From Ga0077536 sp943370145 (GTDB lineage: Bacteria; Pseudomonadota; Gammaproteobacteria; Ga0077536), in assembly GCA_943370145.1 (NCBI GenBank), contig CALRPY020000042.1, forward strand, positions 1 to 37,722: a stretch of 37,722 nucleotides of DNA, read 5' to 3'. A program made the translations under genes and the position numbers. Below, piece by piece: positions 1-7,012 of the stretch (position 1 is its first letter; each line of letters starts with the position of its first letter). The notes beneath the pieces were generated by a model that was given only the letters and a program-made list of their open reading frames with translations, had not been told where the DNA came from and made no database searches.

Positions 1-1
1 A

Positions 2-280
2 GAGCGGCCCGTCGAGCCGGTCGTCCCGGCTCCGGCCGCAGCCGTTGTCGAGACCGAAACGGACGCCGACGCGGCCCAGAAGCGGCGCCGGCGCTCGCGC
101 GGCGGCCGGGGCCGTCGAGGGCCCGGTGCCCAGCCTGTCGAGCAGGGGGCGGGCAGCGCCAGCGAGGCTACGACGGGCCAGCAGGCAAGCGCGCAGAAGC
201 CGCGCCTGCGGACCCGCATCAAGCTCGCAATCAAGTCCTGGATCCGGCGGCTGGGCATGCCGCGCAACACCCGGCGCTGA
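2..280 (+). CDS. C-terminal tail of a basic, disordered-looking protein (partial; possibly an RhlB-like RNA helicase)
   Basis: The frame is open from the first base of the window and ends at TGA 278-280, giving 92 residues whose start lies upstream. The tail is rich in Ala, Pro, Glu and Gln. It holds an Arg/Gly cluster (KRRRRSRGGRGRRG) and ends in a basic, amphipathic-looking stretch around IKLAIKSWIRRLGM. Arg/Gly-rich low-complexity tails of this sort are found on RNA-binding proteins such as DEAD-box helicases of the RhlB type, but no helicase motif is in view, so this name is only a guess. The gene is convergent with the next one, with 27 bp between the two stop codons. Confidence 0.5.
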   Translation, partial: ERPVEPVVPAPAAAVVETETDADAAQKRRRRSRGGRGRRGPGAQPVEQGAGSASEATTGQQASAQKPRLRTRIKLAIKSWIRRLGMPRNTRR

Positions 281-292
281 ATCCAGCGCCGG
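271..292. terminator. GC-rich hairpin between convergent genes
   Basis: A perfect 9-bp inverted repeat (CCGGCGCTG at 271-279, CAGCGCCGG at 284-292) encloses a 4-nt loop and includes the last codons of the upstream gene. There is no T-run on either side, so it is terminator-like rather than a textbook intrinsic terminator. It could serve both convergent genes. Confidence 0.4.
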
Positions 293-307
293 TCAGCCCG
301 CGGCGGC

Positions 308-1207
308 TCAGCCGAGCTGCCGCGTCTTGCCCTTGTGCGAGGTCTCGACCCAGCGGCGGATGCGGTTCGCGTCCCCGATCGGCGTCAGCTTGCCCCAGGA
401 ATTCAGGAGCACTAACACGAGCGGACGCCCGCCGATCTGCGCCTCCATGACCAGGCAGCGTCCGGCCTCGGACGTGTACCCCGTCTTCGACAGGCCGATG
501 TGCCAGTCCTTGTTGCGCGTCTGGACCAGGCGATTGGAATTCTTGTACTGCAGCCTGCCGCTGCCCCTGACCGTGACCACTTCGCCCGGCGTGGTCGTGA
601 ACTGCCGGATCAGCGGATAGCGCTTCGCCGCCAGCGCCAGGCGCACCAGGTCCTGCGCGGTGGACACGTTGCGCGCGCTGAGGCCGGTCGAGTCATGGAA
701 CCGTGTGTTCTTCATGCCGAGCGCGGCCGCCTTGCGGTTCATTGCCGCGATGAACGCCTGCCTGCCGCCCGGATAGCTGCCGGCCAGCGCCGAGGCGGCG
801 CGATTCTCCGAGGACATGAGCGCAAGGTGCAGCATCTGGCGTCGGGTGAGCTGGGCGCCGACGCGCAGCCGGGAAGTCGTGCCCTTGAGGCGGTCGACGT
901 CGTCGTTGGTGACCGCGATGACCTGGTCGAGCCCCTGCTTGGCGTCGAGCGCGACGATCGCGGTCATCAGCTTGGTGATCGATGCGATCGGCTTCGCGGC
1001 GTTCGCATTGCGCGCGACCAGCGCTTCCCCGCTCCTGGCGTCATAGACGAGCACAGCGGCGGAACGCAGGTTGATCTTGGCAGGGTCGAGCGCGCGGCTG
1101 GTGTCCAGCGCGGCCACCGTGTTCGCCTGGCCCTGGCCGCCCGGGGACGGTTCAGCCGCCACCCAGCAACTCGCGACGAGCATCGCGAGCAACAGAAGAA
1201 TTCGCAT
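308..1207 (-). CDS. pbpG: D-alanyl-D-alanine endopeptidase, PBP7/PbpG-like (peptidase S11)
   Basis: A 299-aa penicillin-binding protein of the low-molecular-weight class that cleaves D-Ala-meso-DAP cross-links or terminal D-Ala in periplasmic peptidoglycan. The three active-site motifs are intact: SITK at 76-79 (nucleophile Ser76, Lys79), SEN at 133-135 and KTG at 241-243. The family length is about 300 aa. The N-terminus is a signal sequence with a hydrophobic core (ILLLLAMLVASC). It carries a VASC lipobox-like tetrapeptide at 11-14, so a lipoprotein form is possible, although cleavage after the later AA is equally plausible. I chose ATG at 1207 over the adjacent GTG at 1210 because it is the stronger codon. 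The gene is divergent from the acyl-CoA ligase. Confidence 0.93.
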   Translation of the reverse strand: MRILLLLAMLVASCWVAAEPSPGGQGQANTVAALDTSRALDPAKINLRSAAVLVYDARSGEALVARNANAAKPIASITKLMTAIVALDAKQGLDQVIAVTNDDVDRLKGTTSRLRVGAQLTRRQMLHLALMSSENRAASALAGSYPGGRQAFIAAMNRKAAALGMKNTRFHDSTGLSARNVSTAQDLVRLALAAKRYPLIRQFTTTPGEVVTVRGSGRLQYKNSNRLVQTRNKDWHIGLSKTGYTSEAGRCLVMEAQIGGRPLVLVLLNSWGKLTPIGDANRIRRWVETSHKGKTRQLG

Positions 1208-1409
1208 CACTTACCCCAGCCCCATGAGACCGGCGCATTCTAGCGCAGCCGCAACATCTTGCGATCGCCAAATTCGGACACCCCACGGACGGCGGTGGAC
1301 CAGCGCCGCAGGCTGGCCAAAGCCACGCAACTCGGCTATCTCTAGGCTCAGGATCGAAACAGCCGCCGGCCCGCCGGGCCGTGCGTTCCCGGTGCCAGCG
1401 GAGGAATCC

Positions 1410-2978
1410 ATGTTCGAGCTCGATCGATTGCATTCACTCGCCGACATCACGCGGCAGCAGCGCGCGCAGCGGCCCGACGCCATTGCGCAGATCTTCGCGG
1501 GACGCACGACCACCTACGAGGAACTCGACATCCGCGCCAGCCGTATCGCGCACGGCCTGCGCCAGCTGGACCTGGCGCCGCAGGCGCGCATCGCCTATCT
1601 CGGCAAGAATTCCGATCGCTTCTTCGAGATGGTGTTCGGCGCGTTCAAGGCGAACGTGGTGACCGTCAGCGTGAACTGGCGGCTCGCCCTGCCGGAGATT
1701 GTCTACATCGTCAACGACGCCGGCTGCGAGGCGCTGTTCGTCGGCGCCGAGTACTACGACCTCGTCGAAGCGCTCCGCGCGGACTGCCCGCGCCTGCGCC
1801 ATGTCGTCGCCATGGATGGCGACGCGGCCGGCTGGCCCGCCTTCGATGCCTGGCGGAACGCCCAGCCGGCGGAGGACCCGCAGCTCGAAATCGCCGCCGA
1901 TGACGACGTCGTGCAGCTCTATACCAGCGGCACCACCGGGCATCCGAAAGGCGTGCAGCTGACGACGGCGAACTACATGGCCTTCTTCCGCGCGGCACAG
2001 GCCGCGGAGTGGGGCGATTTCAGCCCTGGCGAGGTGACGCTCGCCTGCATGCCGGTGTTCCATGTCGCGGGCCTCAACATCGGCGTGATCGCCGTCGCGC
2101 AGGGCAGCACCTCGGTGATCATGAAGGAGGTCGATCCGGCGCAGGTGCTCGACTTCATTCCGCGCTATCGCATCAACAACGCGTTCTTCGTGCCGGCGGT
2201 GATGCTCTTCATGCTCCAGCACCCGGCCGCGGCCCGCACGGACTTCTCGTCGCTGCGGCGCCTCTACTACGGCGCGTCACCCATTGCCGAGGACCTGCTT
2301 CGGCGCGCGCGCGACGTCTTCGGTTGCGCGTTCTACCAGCTCTACGGCCTGACCGAGACGGCGGGCGCAGGCGCCTGTCTGCCGGACCACGCGCACGATC
2401 CCGCGGTCGGCAAGCTGCGCGCCTGCGGCGTTCCCTACCCCGGCATCGAGATCCGGGTCGCCGACCCGTCCGGCGCGACGCTGCCGCCGGGCGAGGTTGG
2501 CGAAATCCTGATTCGCTCGGCGGTGGTGATGAAGGGGTACTGGGGACGGCCTGACGCGACCGCGGCCGCCATCCGCGACGGGTGGTTTCACACCGGCGAC
2601 GCCGGCTATTTCGACCAGGACGGGTATCTGTACATCCACGACCGGCTGAAGGACATGATCGTCTCCGGCGGCGAGAACGTGTACCCCGCGGAAGTCGAGA
2701 ACGCGGTGTTCGGTCACCCGGCCGTCGCCGATGTCGCGGTCATCGGCGTGCCCGACGAGAAATGGGGTGAAGCGGTCAAGGCGGTGGTCGTGCTGAAACC
2801 GGGTGCCGAGACCACGACCGACGACATCATCGCGTTCGTGCGCCAGCGCATCGCCGGCTACAAGGTGCCGAAGTCGATCGACATCGTCAGCGCATTGCCG
2901 CGCAATCCCTCCGGCAAGGTCCTGCGCCGCGAACTGCGTGCGCCGTACTGGGCGGGCCGGGAGCGGCAGGTGAACTGA
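1410..2978 (+). CDS. Fatty-acid/aryl acyl-CoA ligase (AMP-forming, ANL superfamily)
   Basis: A 522-aa enzyme that adenylates a carboxylic acid and transfers it to CoA. The P-loop motif YTSGTTGHPKG lies at about 171-181. The GDAG motif of the adenylation site is near 395, and the hinge and sugar-binding segment (HDRLKDMIVSGGENVYP) is at about 410-427. The C-terminal catalytic lysine sits in the PSGKVLR motif at Lys503. The length fits the medium/long-chain ligase group (FadD13/FadD3-like) rather than the longer E. coli FadD type. The start is the ATG preceded by GGAGGA at 1400-1405. An upstream in-frame extension to 1071 exists but runs antisense into the peptidase gene and has no support. The substrate cannot be read from the sequence; together with the crotonase at 3245-4030 it suggests acyl-CoA catabolism. 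Confidence 0.93.
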   Translation: MFELDRLHSLADITRQQRAQRPDAIAQIFAGRTTTYEELDIRASRIAHGLRQLDLAPQARIAYLGKNSDRFFEMVFGAFKANVVTVSVNWRLALPEIVYIVNDAGCEALFVGAEYYDLVEALRADCPRLRHVVAMDGDAAGWPAFDAWRNAQPAEDPQLEIAADDDVVQLYTSGTTGHPKGVQLTTANYMAFFRAAQAAEWGDFSPGEVTLACMPVFHVAGLNIGVIAVAQGSTSVIMKEVDPAQVLDFIPRYRINNAFFVPAVMLFMLQHPAAARTDFSSLRRLYYGASPIAEDLLRRARDVFGCAFYQLYGLTETAGAGACLPDHAHDPAVGKLRACGVPYPGIEIRVADPSGATLPPGEVGEILIRSAVVMKGYWGRPDATAAAIRDGWFHTGDAGYFDQDGYLYIHDRLKDMIVSGGENVYPAEVENAVFGHPAVADVAVIGVPDEKWGEAVKAVVVLKPGAETTTDDIIAFVRQRIAGYKVPKSIDIVSALPRNPSGKVLRRELRAPYWAGRERQVN

Positions 2979-3020
2979 CGGCGACACGTCCGCGCTGGCG
3001 GTGAATCATGGGGTTGATTG

Positions 3021-3189
3021 GCCACCGAGAACACCGAGAACACCGAGTTGGATTTACTTGGTGGATGCCTGTTGCATGAAACCGCCACTCCGGAAGCCGT
3101 AAAGCCGGGCGGCCAACCGCGACAGCGTTGCCTCGCGGTCACCGCTGTGCAACCCAAGCCACCTCGGTGTTCTCGGTGTTCTCGGTGGC
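3021..3189. repeat. Palindromic miniature repeat element with 27-bp perfect inverted ends
   Basis: The 27 bases at 3021-3047 are repeated exactly, in inverse orientation, at 3163-3189. Each arm is three tandem copies of a 9-mer (core CACCGAGAA). The interior can extend the hairpin: CTTGG near 3057 can pair with CCAAG near 3154, and GTTGCA near 3071 with TGCAAC near 3147. No protein of its own is encoded. Short tandem-repeat arms of this kind, whose chance translation contains NTENTE-like strings, are common intergenic repeats in many environmental bacteria, and it is best described as MITE-like. The 266-bp gap at 2979-3244 holds nothing else that I can identify. Confidence 0.75.
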
Positions 3190-3244
3190 AAATTCAGCGC
3201 CCGACCGGTTACCCACCGCGCAGTCGAGGCTTCATCCCCGCGCT

Positions 3245-4030
3245 TCAACGACCCTTGAACACCGGCTTGCGCTTCTCGGCGAAGGCCAGCATCGCTTCCT
3301 TCGAATCCTCGTAGCGGCCGAGTTCGGCGGTCATATTCTGCTCGAAGCGGTAGCCGTCGCGCAGGCTCATGTCCTCGATCGTGTTCAGCGAATGCTTCGC
3401 GAGTTTCATCGCGACAGGACTCTTCGACGCGATCTCGCGCGCGATGCCCAGGGCCGTGTCCATCAATTGCGCCTGCGGTACGCAGGCCTCGACGATGCCC
3501 AGACGGTAGAGTTCGGCGCCGCTGACGCGCATGCCGGTGAACATCATGCGGCGCACCCTCGAGTGGCCGAAGAGCCGCATCGCGTGGCGACCACCCCCGA
3601 GCAGGCCGACATCGATTTCGGGCAGGCCGAGTGCCGCTTCCTCGGCGGCGACGAGGATGTCGCAGGCCGCGGCGACCGCGAGCCCCGCGCCGAGCGCAAC
3701 GCCGTTGATCGCGGCGATCACCGGTTTGCGGCATTCCGTGATCGAGTGAAAGCACTCGCGGGCCCGTCGGCTGTGCTGCCAGCCGTCGCCCGGCGCCGGC
3801 TGCTGTCCGGCACGGCCCTTGATGTCCGCGCCGGCCGAGAAGCACTTGCCCGCGCCCGTCAGCACGACGACACGCACGTCATCGAGATCGCTGAGGCGGT
3901 CGAACACGAGCATCGCCTCCTCGTGAAAGGTCCGCGCCTGGGCGTTGACGGGGGGATTGTCCATCGTCACAACCGCGACGTGCTCGTGGAACTCGACGCG
4001 GAACTGGGTCAGGTCGGCAAAAGTCTGCAT
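3245..4030 (-). CDS. Enoyl-CoA hydratase/isomerase family protein (crotonase fold), one catalytic Glu replaced
   Basis: A 261-aa protein covering the whole crotonase domain. The oxyanion-hole segments are clear: CFSAGADIKG around 63-72 and NGVALGAG around 109-116. Aligned by eye with rat mitochondrial enoyl-CoA hydratase, the second catalytic glutamate is kept (Glu138 in LPEID). The first, in the GGGCELA segment, is alanine here (Ala118). Hydration normally needs both glutamates; isomerases, hydrolases and lyases of the family often keep only one or neither. The name hydratase should therefore not be taken literally. The start is ATG 4030 (MQTFADL); a longer frame to 4177 would add sequence unlike the family. 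It is divergent from the hemerythrin gene. Several tryptic-like enoyl-CoA hydratases of degradation clusters look similar, so the reaction remains open. Confidence 0.9.
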   Translation of the reverse strand: MQTFADLTQFRVEFHEHVAVVTMDNPPVNAQARTFHEEAMLVFDRLSDLDDVRVVVLTGAGKCFSAGADIKGRAGQQPAPGDGWQHSRRARECFHSITECRKPVIAAINGVALGAGLAVAAACDILVAAEEAALGLPEIDVGLLGGGRHAMRLFGHSRVRRMMFTGMRVSGAELYRLGIVEACVPQAQLMDTALGIAREIASKSPVAMKLAKHSLNTIEDMSLRDGYRFEQNMTAELGRYEDSKEAMLAFAEKRKPVFKGR

Positions 4031-4127
4031 GTGCGCTCCGGCTTGCGTTGGATGGCGGGCCCCAAAGCATAGCGCAGCACCGCGCGTCGCAGGTTTGCAC
4101 GGGCGAGTTTCCCTCGTCGCCATCGGC

Positions 4128-4141
4128 TTGACCTCGATCAA
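4128..4141 (+). promoter_or_regulatory. FNR/ANR-like box upstream of hemerythrin
   Basis: TTGACCTCGATCAA matches the FNR/ANR consensus TTGAT-N4-ATCAA with one change. Its centre is at 4134.5. A weak -10 candidate, TTGAAT, lies at 4164-4169. That would put transcription start near 4176 and the box at about -41.5, the spacing of class II FNR activation. It lies within the 170-bp divergent region shared with the crotonase gene. Confidence 0.45.
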
Positions 4142-4200
4142 TGAGGCCGGCGACCCCGCCGCGTTGAATACGACCAAGGGCGTAGCTCGCGGAGGAGCCT

Positions 4201-4617
4201 GTGACAGTACTGCAATGGTCCGAGGAATTCCGGATCGACGATGGACCGATGGACGAGATCCACGTCGAGTTCATCGATTCCCTGAATGCGCTGGGCGCGG
4301 CGGAAGGCGCGGCGGTGTTGCAGACCCTCGATGCGCTCATCGCGCATACGGAGCGGCATTTCGCGGAAGAGGAGGCCTGGATGGCCGCCTGCGAATTTCC
4401 GCGCATCTACTGCCACACGACGCAGCATGCGTCGGTGCTGCAGGTGGCGCACGAAGTCCGCGAGCGCATCGTCAAGGGCGAGACCAATCTCGGCCCCTTG
4501 CTCGCGACCGCGGTCGGCGAATGGTTTCGCGATCACGCGGCGACGATGGACACGATGCTCGCGCACTACATGCGCGAACAGGGCTTCCTGCCCGAACCCC
4601 TGCCCGCCGAGGCCTGA
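4201..4617 (+). CDS. Bacteriohemerythrin
   Basis: A 138-aa single-domain, four-helix O2-binding protein with a non-heme di-iron site. All seven expected ligands are present: His21, His53, Glu57, His72, His76, His112 and Asp117, in the HxxxE and HxxxxD spacings of the family. Trp6 at the N-terminus and HFAEEEAWM at 53-61 are also typical. The start is GTG at 4201, preceded by GGAGGA at 4191-4196. No signal peptide is visible, so it should be cytoplasmic, where such proteins bind, store or sense oxygen. The FNR/ANR-like box about 60 bp upstream suggests expression under low oxygen. No methyl-accepting or GGDEF domain is fused, so it acts as a stand-alone carrier. Confidence 0.95.
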   Translation: MTVLQWSEEFRIDDGPMDEIHVEFIDSLNALGAAEGAAVLQTLDALIAHTERHFAEEEAWMAACEFPRIYCHTTQHASVLQVAHEVRERIVKGETNLGPLLATAVGEWFRDHAATMDTMLAHYMREQGFLPEPLPAEA

Positions 4618-4658
4618 ACGCGGCGGGCGACGCCACGGGTCTCCTCGGCTTACATTAG

Positions 4659-4681
4659 GCGCGCATCGACTGGATGCGCGC
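4659..4681 (+). other. Hairpin in the leader of the TauE/SafE gene
   Basis: A 9-bp perfect stem (GCGCGCATC at 4659-4667, GATGCGCGC at 4673-4681) with loop GACTG lies in the 95-bp gap between the hemerythrin stop and the permease start. It may be a terminator for hemerythrin lacking a T-run, or a 5'-leader structure. A weak -10-like TACATT is at 4651-4656. Confidence 0.3.
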
Positions 4682-4712
4682 AGCGTGCGGCCCCGTCACG
4701 ACGGGGGATCCG

Positions 4713-5489
4713 ATGGAACCCGAACTGATTCTTCTCGCCGCGGCGTCCCTGTTCGCCGGCTTTGTCGATGCGGTGGCCGGCGGCGGCGGGCTCGTGCAGT
4801 TGCCGGCCCTGTTCGCCACGTTGCCGGAGACGCCGGCCGCAACACTGTTCGGGACCAACAAGGCCGCGTCGATCTGGGGCACGGCCACGGCGGCCTCGCA
4901 ATACCTGCGACGCGTGCGTCTGCCGTCCGCGCTGCTGCTGTCGGCCCTGCCGGCGGCGCTGCTCGGCGCATGGTGCGGCGCGCGTACCGTGAGCCTGCTT
5001 CCCTCGGCGGCGATTCGTCCGGCGGTGCTGGTGCTGCTGGTCGGCGTCGCCGTCTACACCTTTCGACGCCGTGAACTCGGTGTCGCGCATGCGCCACGCT
5101 GGTGGGGCCGCGCGCTGGTGCCGGCGGGGATCTCGACCGGATTGCTCCTGGGTTTCTACGACGGGGTCTTCGGTCCAGGCACGGGGGCCTTCCTCGTCTT
5201 CGTGTTCGTGCGCCTGTTCGGCTACGACTTCCTGCATGCGTCCGCCGCCGCGAAACTCGTCAATCTCGCGACGAATGCCGCGGCGCTCGTGTTCTTCGTG
5301 GGGCACGGCCACCTGCTGTGGGCAGCGGCCGGGCTGATGGCCGTGTGCAATGTCGCCGGGGCGGTTGCGGGCAGTCACGCCGCGCTGCGTTTCGGCGCGG
5401 CCTTCGTGCGGCGGGTGTTTCTCGGTGTGGTCGCGCTGCTGATCGCGCGCATCGCGTGGGACGTCGCCGGCGATCTGCTGGCACGCTGA
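4713..5489 (+). CDS. TSUP-family permease (TauE/SafE, sulfite/sulfoacetate exporter-like)
   Basis: A 258-aa integral inner-membrane protein with about eight hydrophobic segments arranged as two related halves. The first half carries the family signature around AGFVDAVAGGGGLVQLPAL (residues 10-28) and GTNKAASIWGT (about 50-60). The second half repeats it as GFYDGVFGPGTGAFLVF and AAKLVNLATNAAALV. Family members export or import small sulfonates, sulfite or other organic anions; the substrate here is unknown. The start is ATG 4713, with GGGGGA about five bases before it. An in-frame ATG at 4674 would place coding sequence across the hairpin and has no better ribosome-binding site. It is convergent with the GlcG-like gene. 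Confidence 0.88.
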   Translation: MEPELILLAAASLFAGFVDAVAGGGGLVQLPALFATLPETPAATLFGTNKAASIWGTATAASQYLRRVRLPSALLLSALPAALLGAWCGARTVSLLPSAAIRPAVLVLLVGVAVYTFRRRELGVAHAPRWWGRALVPAGISTGLLLGFYDGVFGPGTGAFLVFVFVRLFGYDFLHASAAAKLVNLATNAAALVFFVGHGHLLWAAAGLMAVCNVAGAVAGSHAALRFGAAFVRRVFLGVVALLIARIAWDVAGDLLAR

Positions 5490-5505
5490 GAGCCGGGCTC
5501 GGGGT

Positions 5506-5528
5506 GGGCGGCGCCGTGGGCGCCGCCC
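5506..5528. terminator. Strong GC hairpin between convergent genes
   Basis: GGGCGGCGCC (5506-5515) pairs perfectly with GGCGCCGCCC (5519-5528) around a 3-nt loop, GTG. It sits in the 49-bp gap between the stops of the permease and the GlcG-like gene. There is no T-run on either strand. Confidence 0.45.
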
Positions 5529-5538
5529 GGGCCAGGGT

Positions 5539-6048
5539 TTACTTCGCCAGCGCGTCGACGCAGGCCTGGGCGACGACACCGTCCTGCTGCGCGCTGCCGC
5601 CGGACGTGCCGACCGCGCCGATGATTGCGCCGTTCTTGACGATCGGCAGGCCGCCCTCGATCGGCAGGGCATCCGGCAGGCGCAGGATGCGCATCGCGGC
5701 GCCGCCCTGCGCGACCATGTCCTCGAAGACCTTCGTCGAGCGCCGGAAGGCGGCCGCCGTGTAGGCCTTCTGGTAGGCAGGCTTGACCGACCCGAACATG
5801 GTGTTGTCCATGCGCTCGACCAGCACCGTGTTGCCGCCGGCGTCGACCACGGTCACGACCATGAACCACTGGTTCTTGGTCGCCGTGTCGCGCGCGGCCG
5901 CGGCACAGGTCTTGGCCGCCTCGAGGCCGATCGCGGGGCCATAGGGAAGCGGCGGGGCGGCGACCGGGGCGGCCGCGGGCGCCTGTGCCTGCGTCATGAA
6001 AGAAGCCAGGGCCAGTGCGCAGCCAAGAGTCCAGCGCTTGTCGAACAT
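5539..6048 (-). CDS. Secreted GlcG/HbpS-like heme-degrading/binding domain protein (DUF336)
   Basis: A 169-aa protein. A cleavable signal peptide (positive MFDKRW, then a hydrophobic core, ending near AQAQA at 20-24) is followed by an Ala/Pro linker and a complete GlcG/HbpS domain. Recognisable family features are a leading helix around LEAAKTCAAAARDTATKN, the strand VVTVVDAGGN (about 64-73), the KAYTAAAFRRST helix, and the Gly-rich end GGLPIVKNGAIIGAVGTSGGSAQQD. Members are linked to heme binding or glycolate use, but many are uncharacterised. The signal peptide places this one in the periplasm. The start is ATG 6048, with AAGGAG at 6055-6060. It is divergent from the pirin gene, with no obvious shared function. 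Confidence 0.88.
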   Translation of the reverse strand: MFDKRWTLGCALALASFMTQAQAPAAAPVAAPPLPYGPAIGLEAAKTCAAAARDTATKNQWFMVVTVVDAGGNTVLVERMDNTMFGSVKPAYQKAYTAAAFRRSTKVFEDMVAQGGAAMRILRLPDALPIEGGLPIVKNGAIIGAVGTSGGSAQQDGVVAQACVDALAK

Positions 6049-6076
6049 CGGTTACTCCTTCGCAATAGAATTCAGT

Positions 6077-6089
6077 CGTGGGTCCCACG
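6077..6089. promoter_or_regulatory. Palindrome in the GlcG-like/pirin divergent region
   Basis: CGTGGGTCCCACG is a 13-nt perfect palindrome with a central T. It sits within a wider inverted pair, CAGTCG (6073-6078) and CGACTG (6113-6118), midway between two divergent genes. It could be an operator; no regulator is encoded nearby, so this is a weak call. Confidence 0.2.
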
Positions 6090-6146
6090 CCCTCGTGTGG
6101 CGTGCGAAAACGCGACTGACCATACGGGAATGAAAGGGAGATGGAA

Positions 6147-7004
6147 ATGATCGAACTCAGCGATGTGCCTGTCCGCACGCTCGACGGCCTGACGCTGCGC
6201 CGGGTCCTGCCGCTGCCGGGACGTCGGCGTGTCGGCCCGATCGTGTTCGTCGATCATCTGGGTCCCGTCGACTTCGCGCCCGGTACGGGGCTCGACGTCC
6301 GCCCGCATCCGCACATCGGCCTCAGCGCCGTGACCTGGCTGTTCGAAGGGGCACTGCTGCACCGGGACAGTCTCGGTAACGCGCAACTGCTCGAGCCCGG
6401 CGCCGTCAACTGGATGCGCGCCGGCGCCGGGGTCGCGCACTCGGAGCGCACGCCACCGGCAGTGCGGGCACAGCCCCATCGCCTGCATGCCCTGCAGTGC
6501 TGGATTGCCGCGACCGACGCCGCCGAGGATGCGGCGCCGGCCTTCGTGCACCTGCCGGCGGTCGCCGTGCCGCGCGTGCTCTCGCCCGGGATCGAATTGC
6601 GGGTCATCGCCGGTGCCGGCTTCGATCGTGAGGTCGGGATGGATGGCGAGGCGCCCTGCGTGATCGCGGTGCTGCGACTCGCGAACCGCATGCGCTTCGA
6701 ATTCCGGGCGAGCCATGCCGAGCGCGGCCTCTACGTCGTCAGCGGCCGCGCCAGCGTCGGCGGGCAGGACTGCGCGCCGCACCGGTTCGCGGCCATCGAC
6801 GGCGACCGGACTGTCTACGTGGACGCGCTGGAACCCAGCGTGCTGGTGCTGCTCGCAGGCGAGCCGGTCGGCGAGCGCAGGCTGTGGTGGAACTTCGTTG
6901 CCCGCGACGAGGCGCGCATCGCGGCCGCCAGTGCGCGCTGGGCGGACGGCGGTTTCGACGCGGTGCCCGGCGACGCTGAGCGTATGCCGCTGCCGCCGCG
7001 CTGA
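6147..7004 (+). CDS. Pirin family cupin protein
   Basis: A 285-aa bicupin. The metal-binding motif PHPHIGLSAVTW of the N-terminal cupin is present, with His54 and His56 as ligands. The second pair, His98 and Glu100 (VAHSERTP), completes the usual three-His/one-Glu iron site of the pirin and quercetinase-like family. The C-terminal cupin is degenerate, as is normal. Bacterial pirins range from quercetin 2,3-dioxygenase activity to regulatory roles, so the function stays open. The start was chosen at ATG 6147. The Shine-Dalgarno AGGGAG at 6135-6140 directly abuts the ATG at 6141 (zero spacing) but is six bases before 6147. The stop codon forms the loop of a hairpin shared with epmB. Confidence 0.92.
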   Translation: MIELSDVPVRTLDGLTLRRVLPLPGRRRVGPIVFVDHLGPVDFAPGTGLDVRPHPHIGLSAVTWLFEGALLHRDSLGNAQLLEPGAVNWMRAGAGVAHSERTPPAVRAQPHRLHALQCWIAATDAAEDAAPAFVHLPAVAVPRVLSPGIELRVIAGAGFDREVGMDGEAPCVIAVLRLANRMRFEFRASHAERGLYVVSGRASVGGQDCAPHRFAAIDGDRTVYVDALEPSVLVLLAGEPVGERRLWWNFVARDEARIAAASARWADGGFDAVPGDAERMPLPPR

Positions 7005-7011
7005 GCGCGGC
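6995..7011. terminator. Hairpin whose loop is the pirin stop codon
   Basis: GCCGCGC (6995-7001), loop TGA (7002-7004), GCGCGGC (7005-7011). The convergent genes here end only 8 bp apart. There is no T-run. Confidence 0.3.
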
Positions 7012-7012
7012 C

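Noticed and set aside
500..1243. Long open frames antisense to the PBP7 gene and to many other genes
   Set aside because: They are high-GC mirror frames; the opposite strand carries the recognised protein motifs in each case.
1261..1268. GCGATCGC octamer as a regulatory site
   Set aside because: A single copy of a palindromic octamer is expected by chance in GC-rich DNA.
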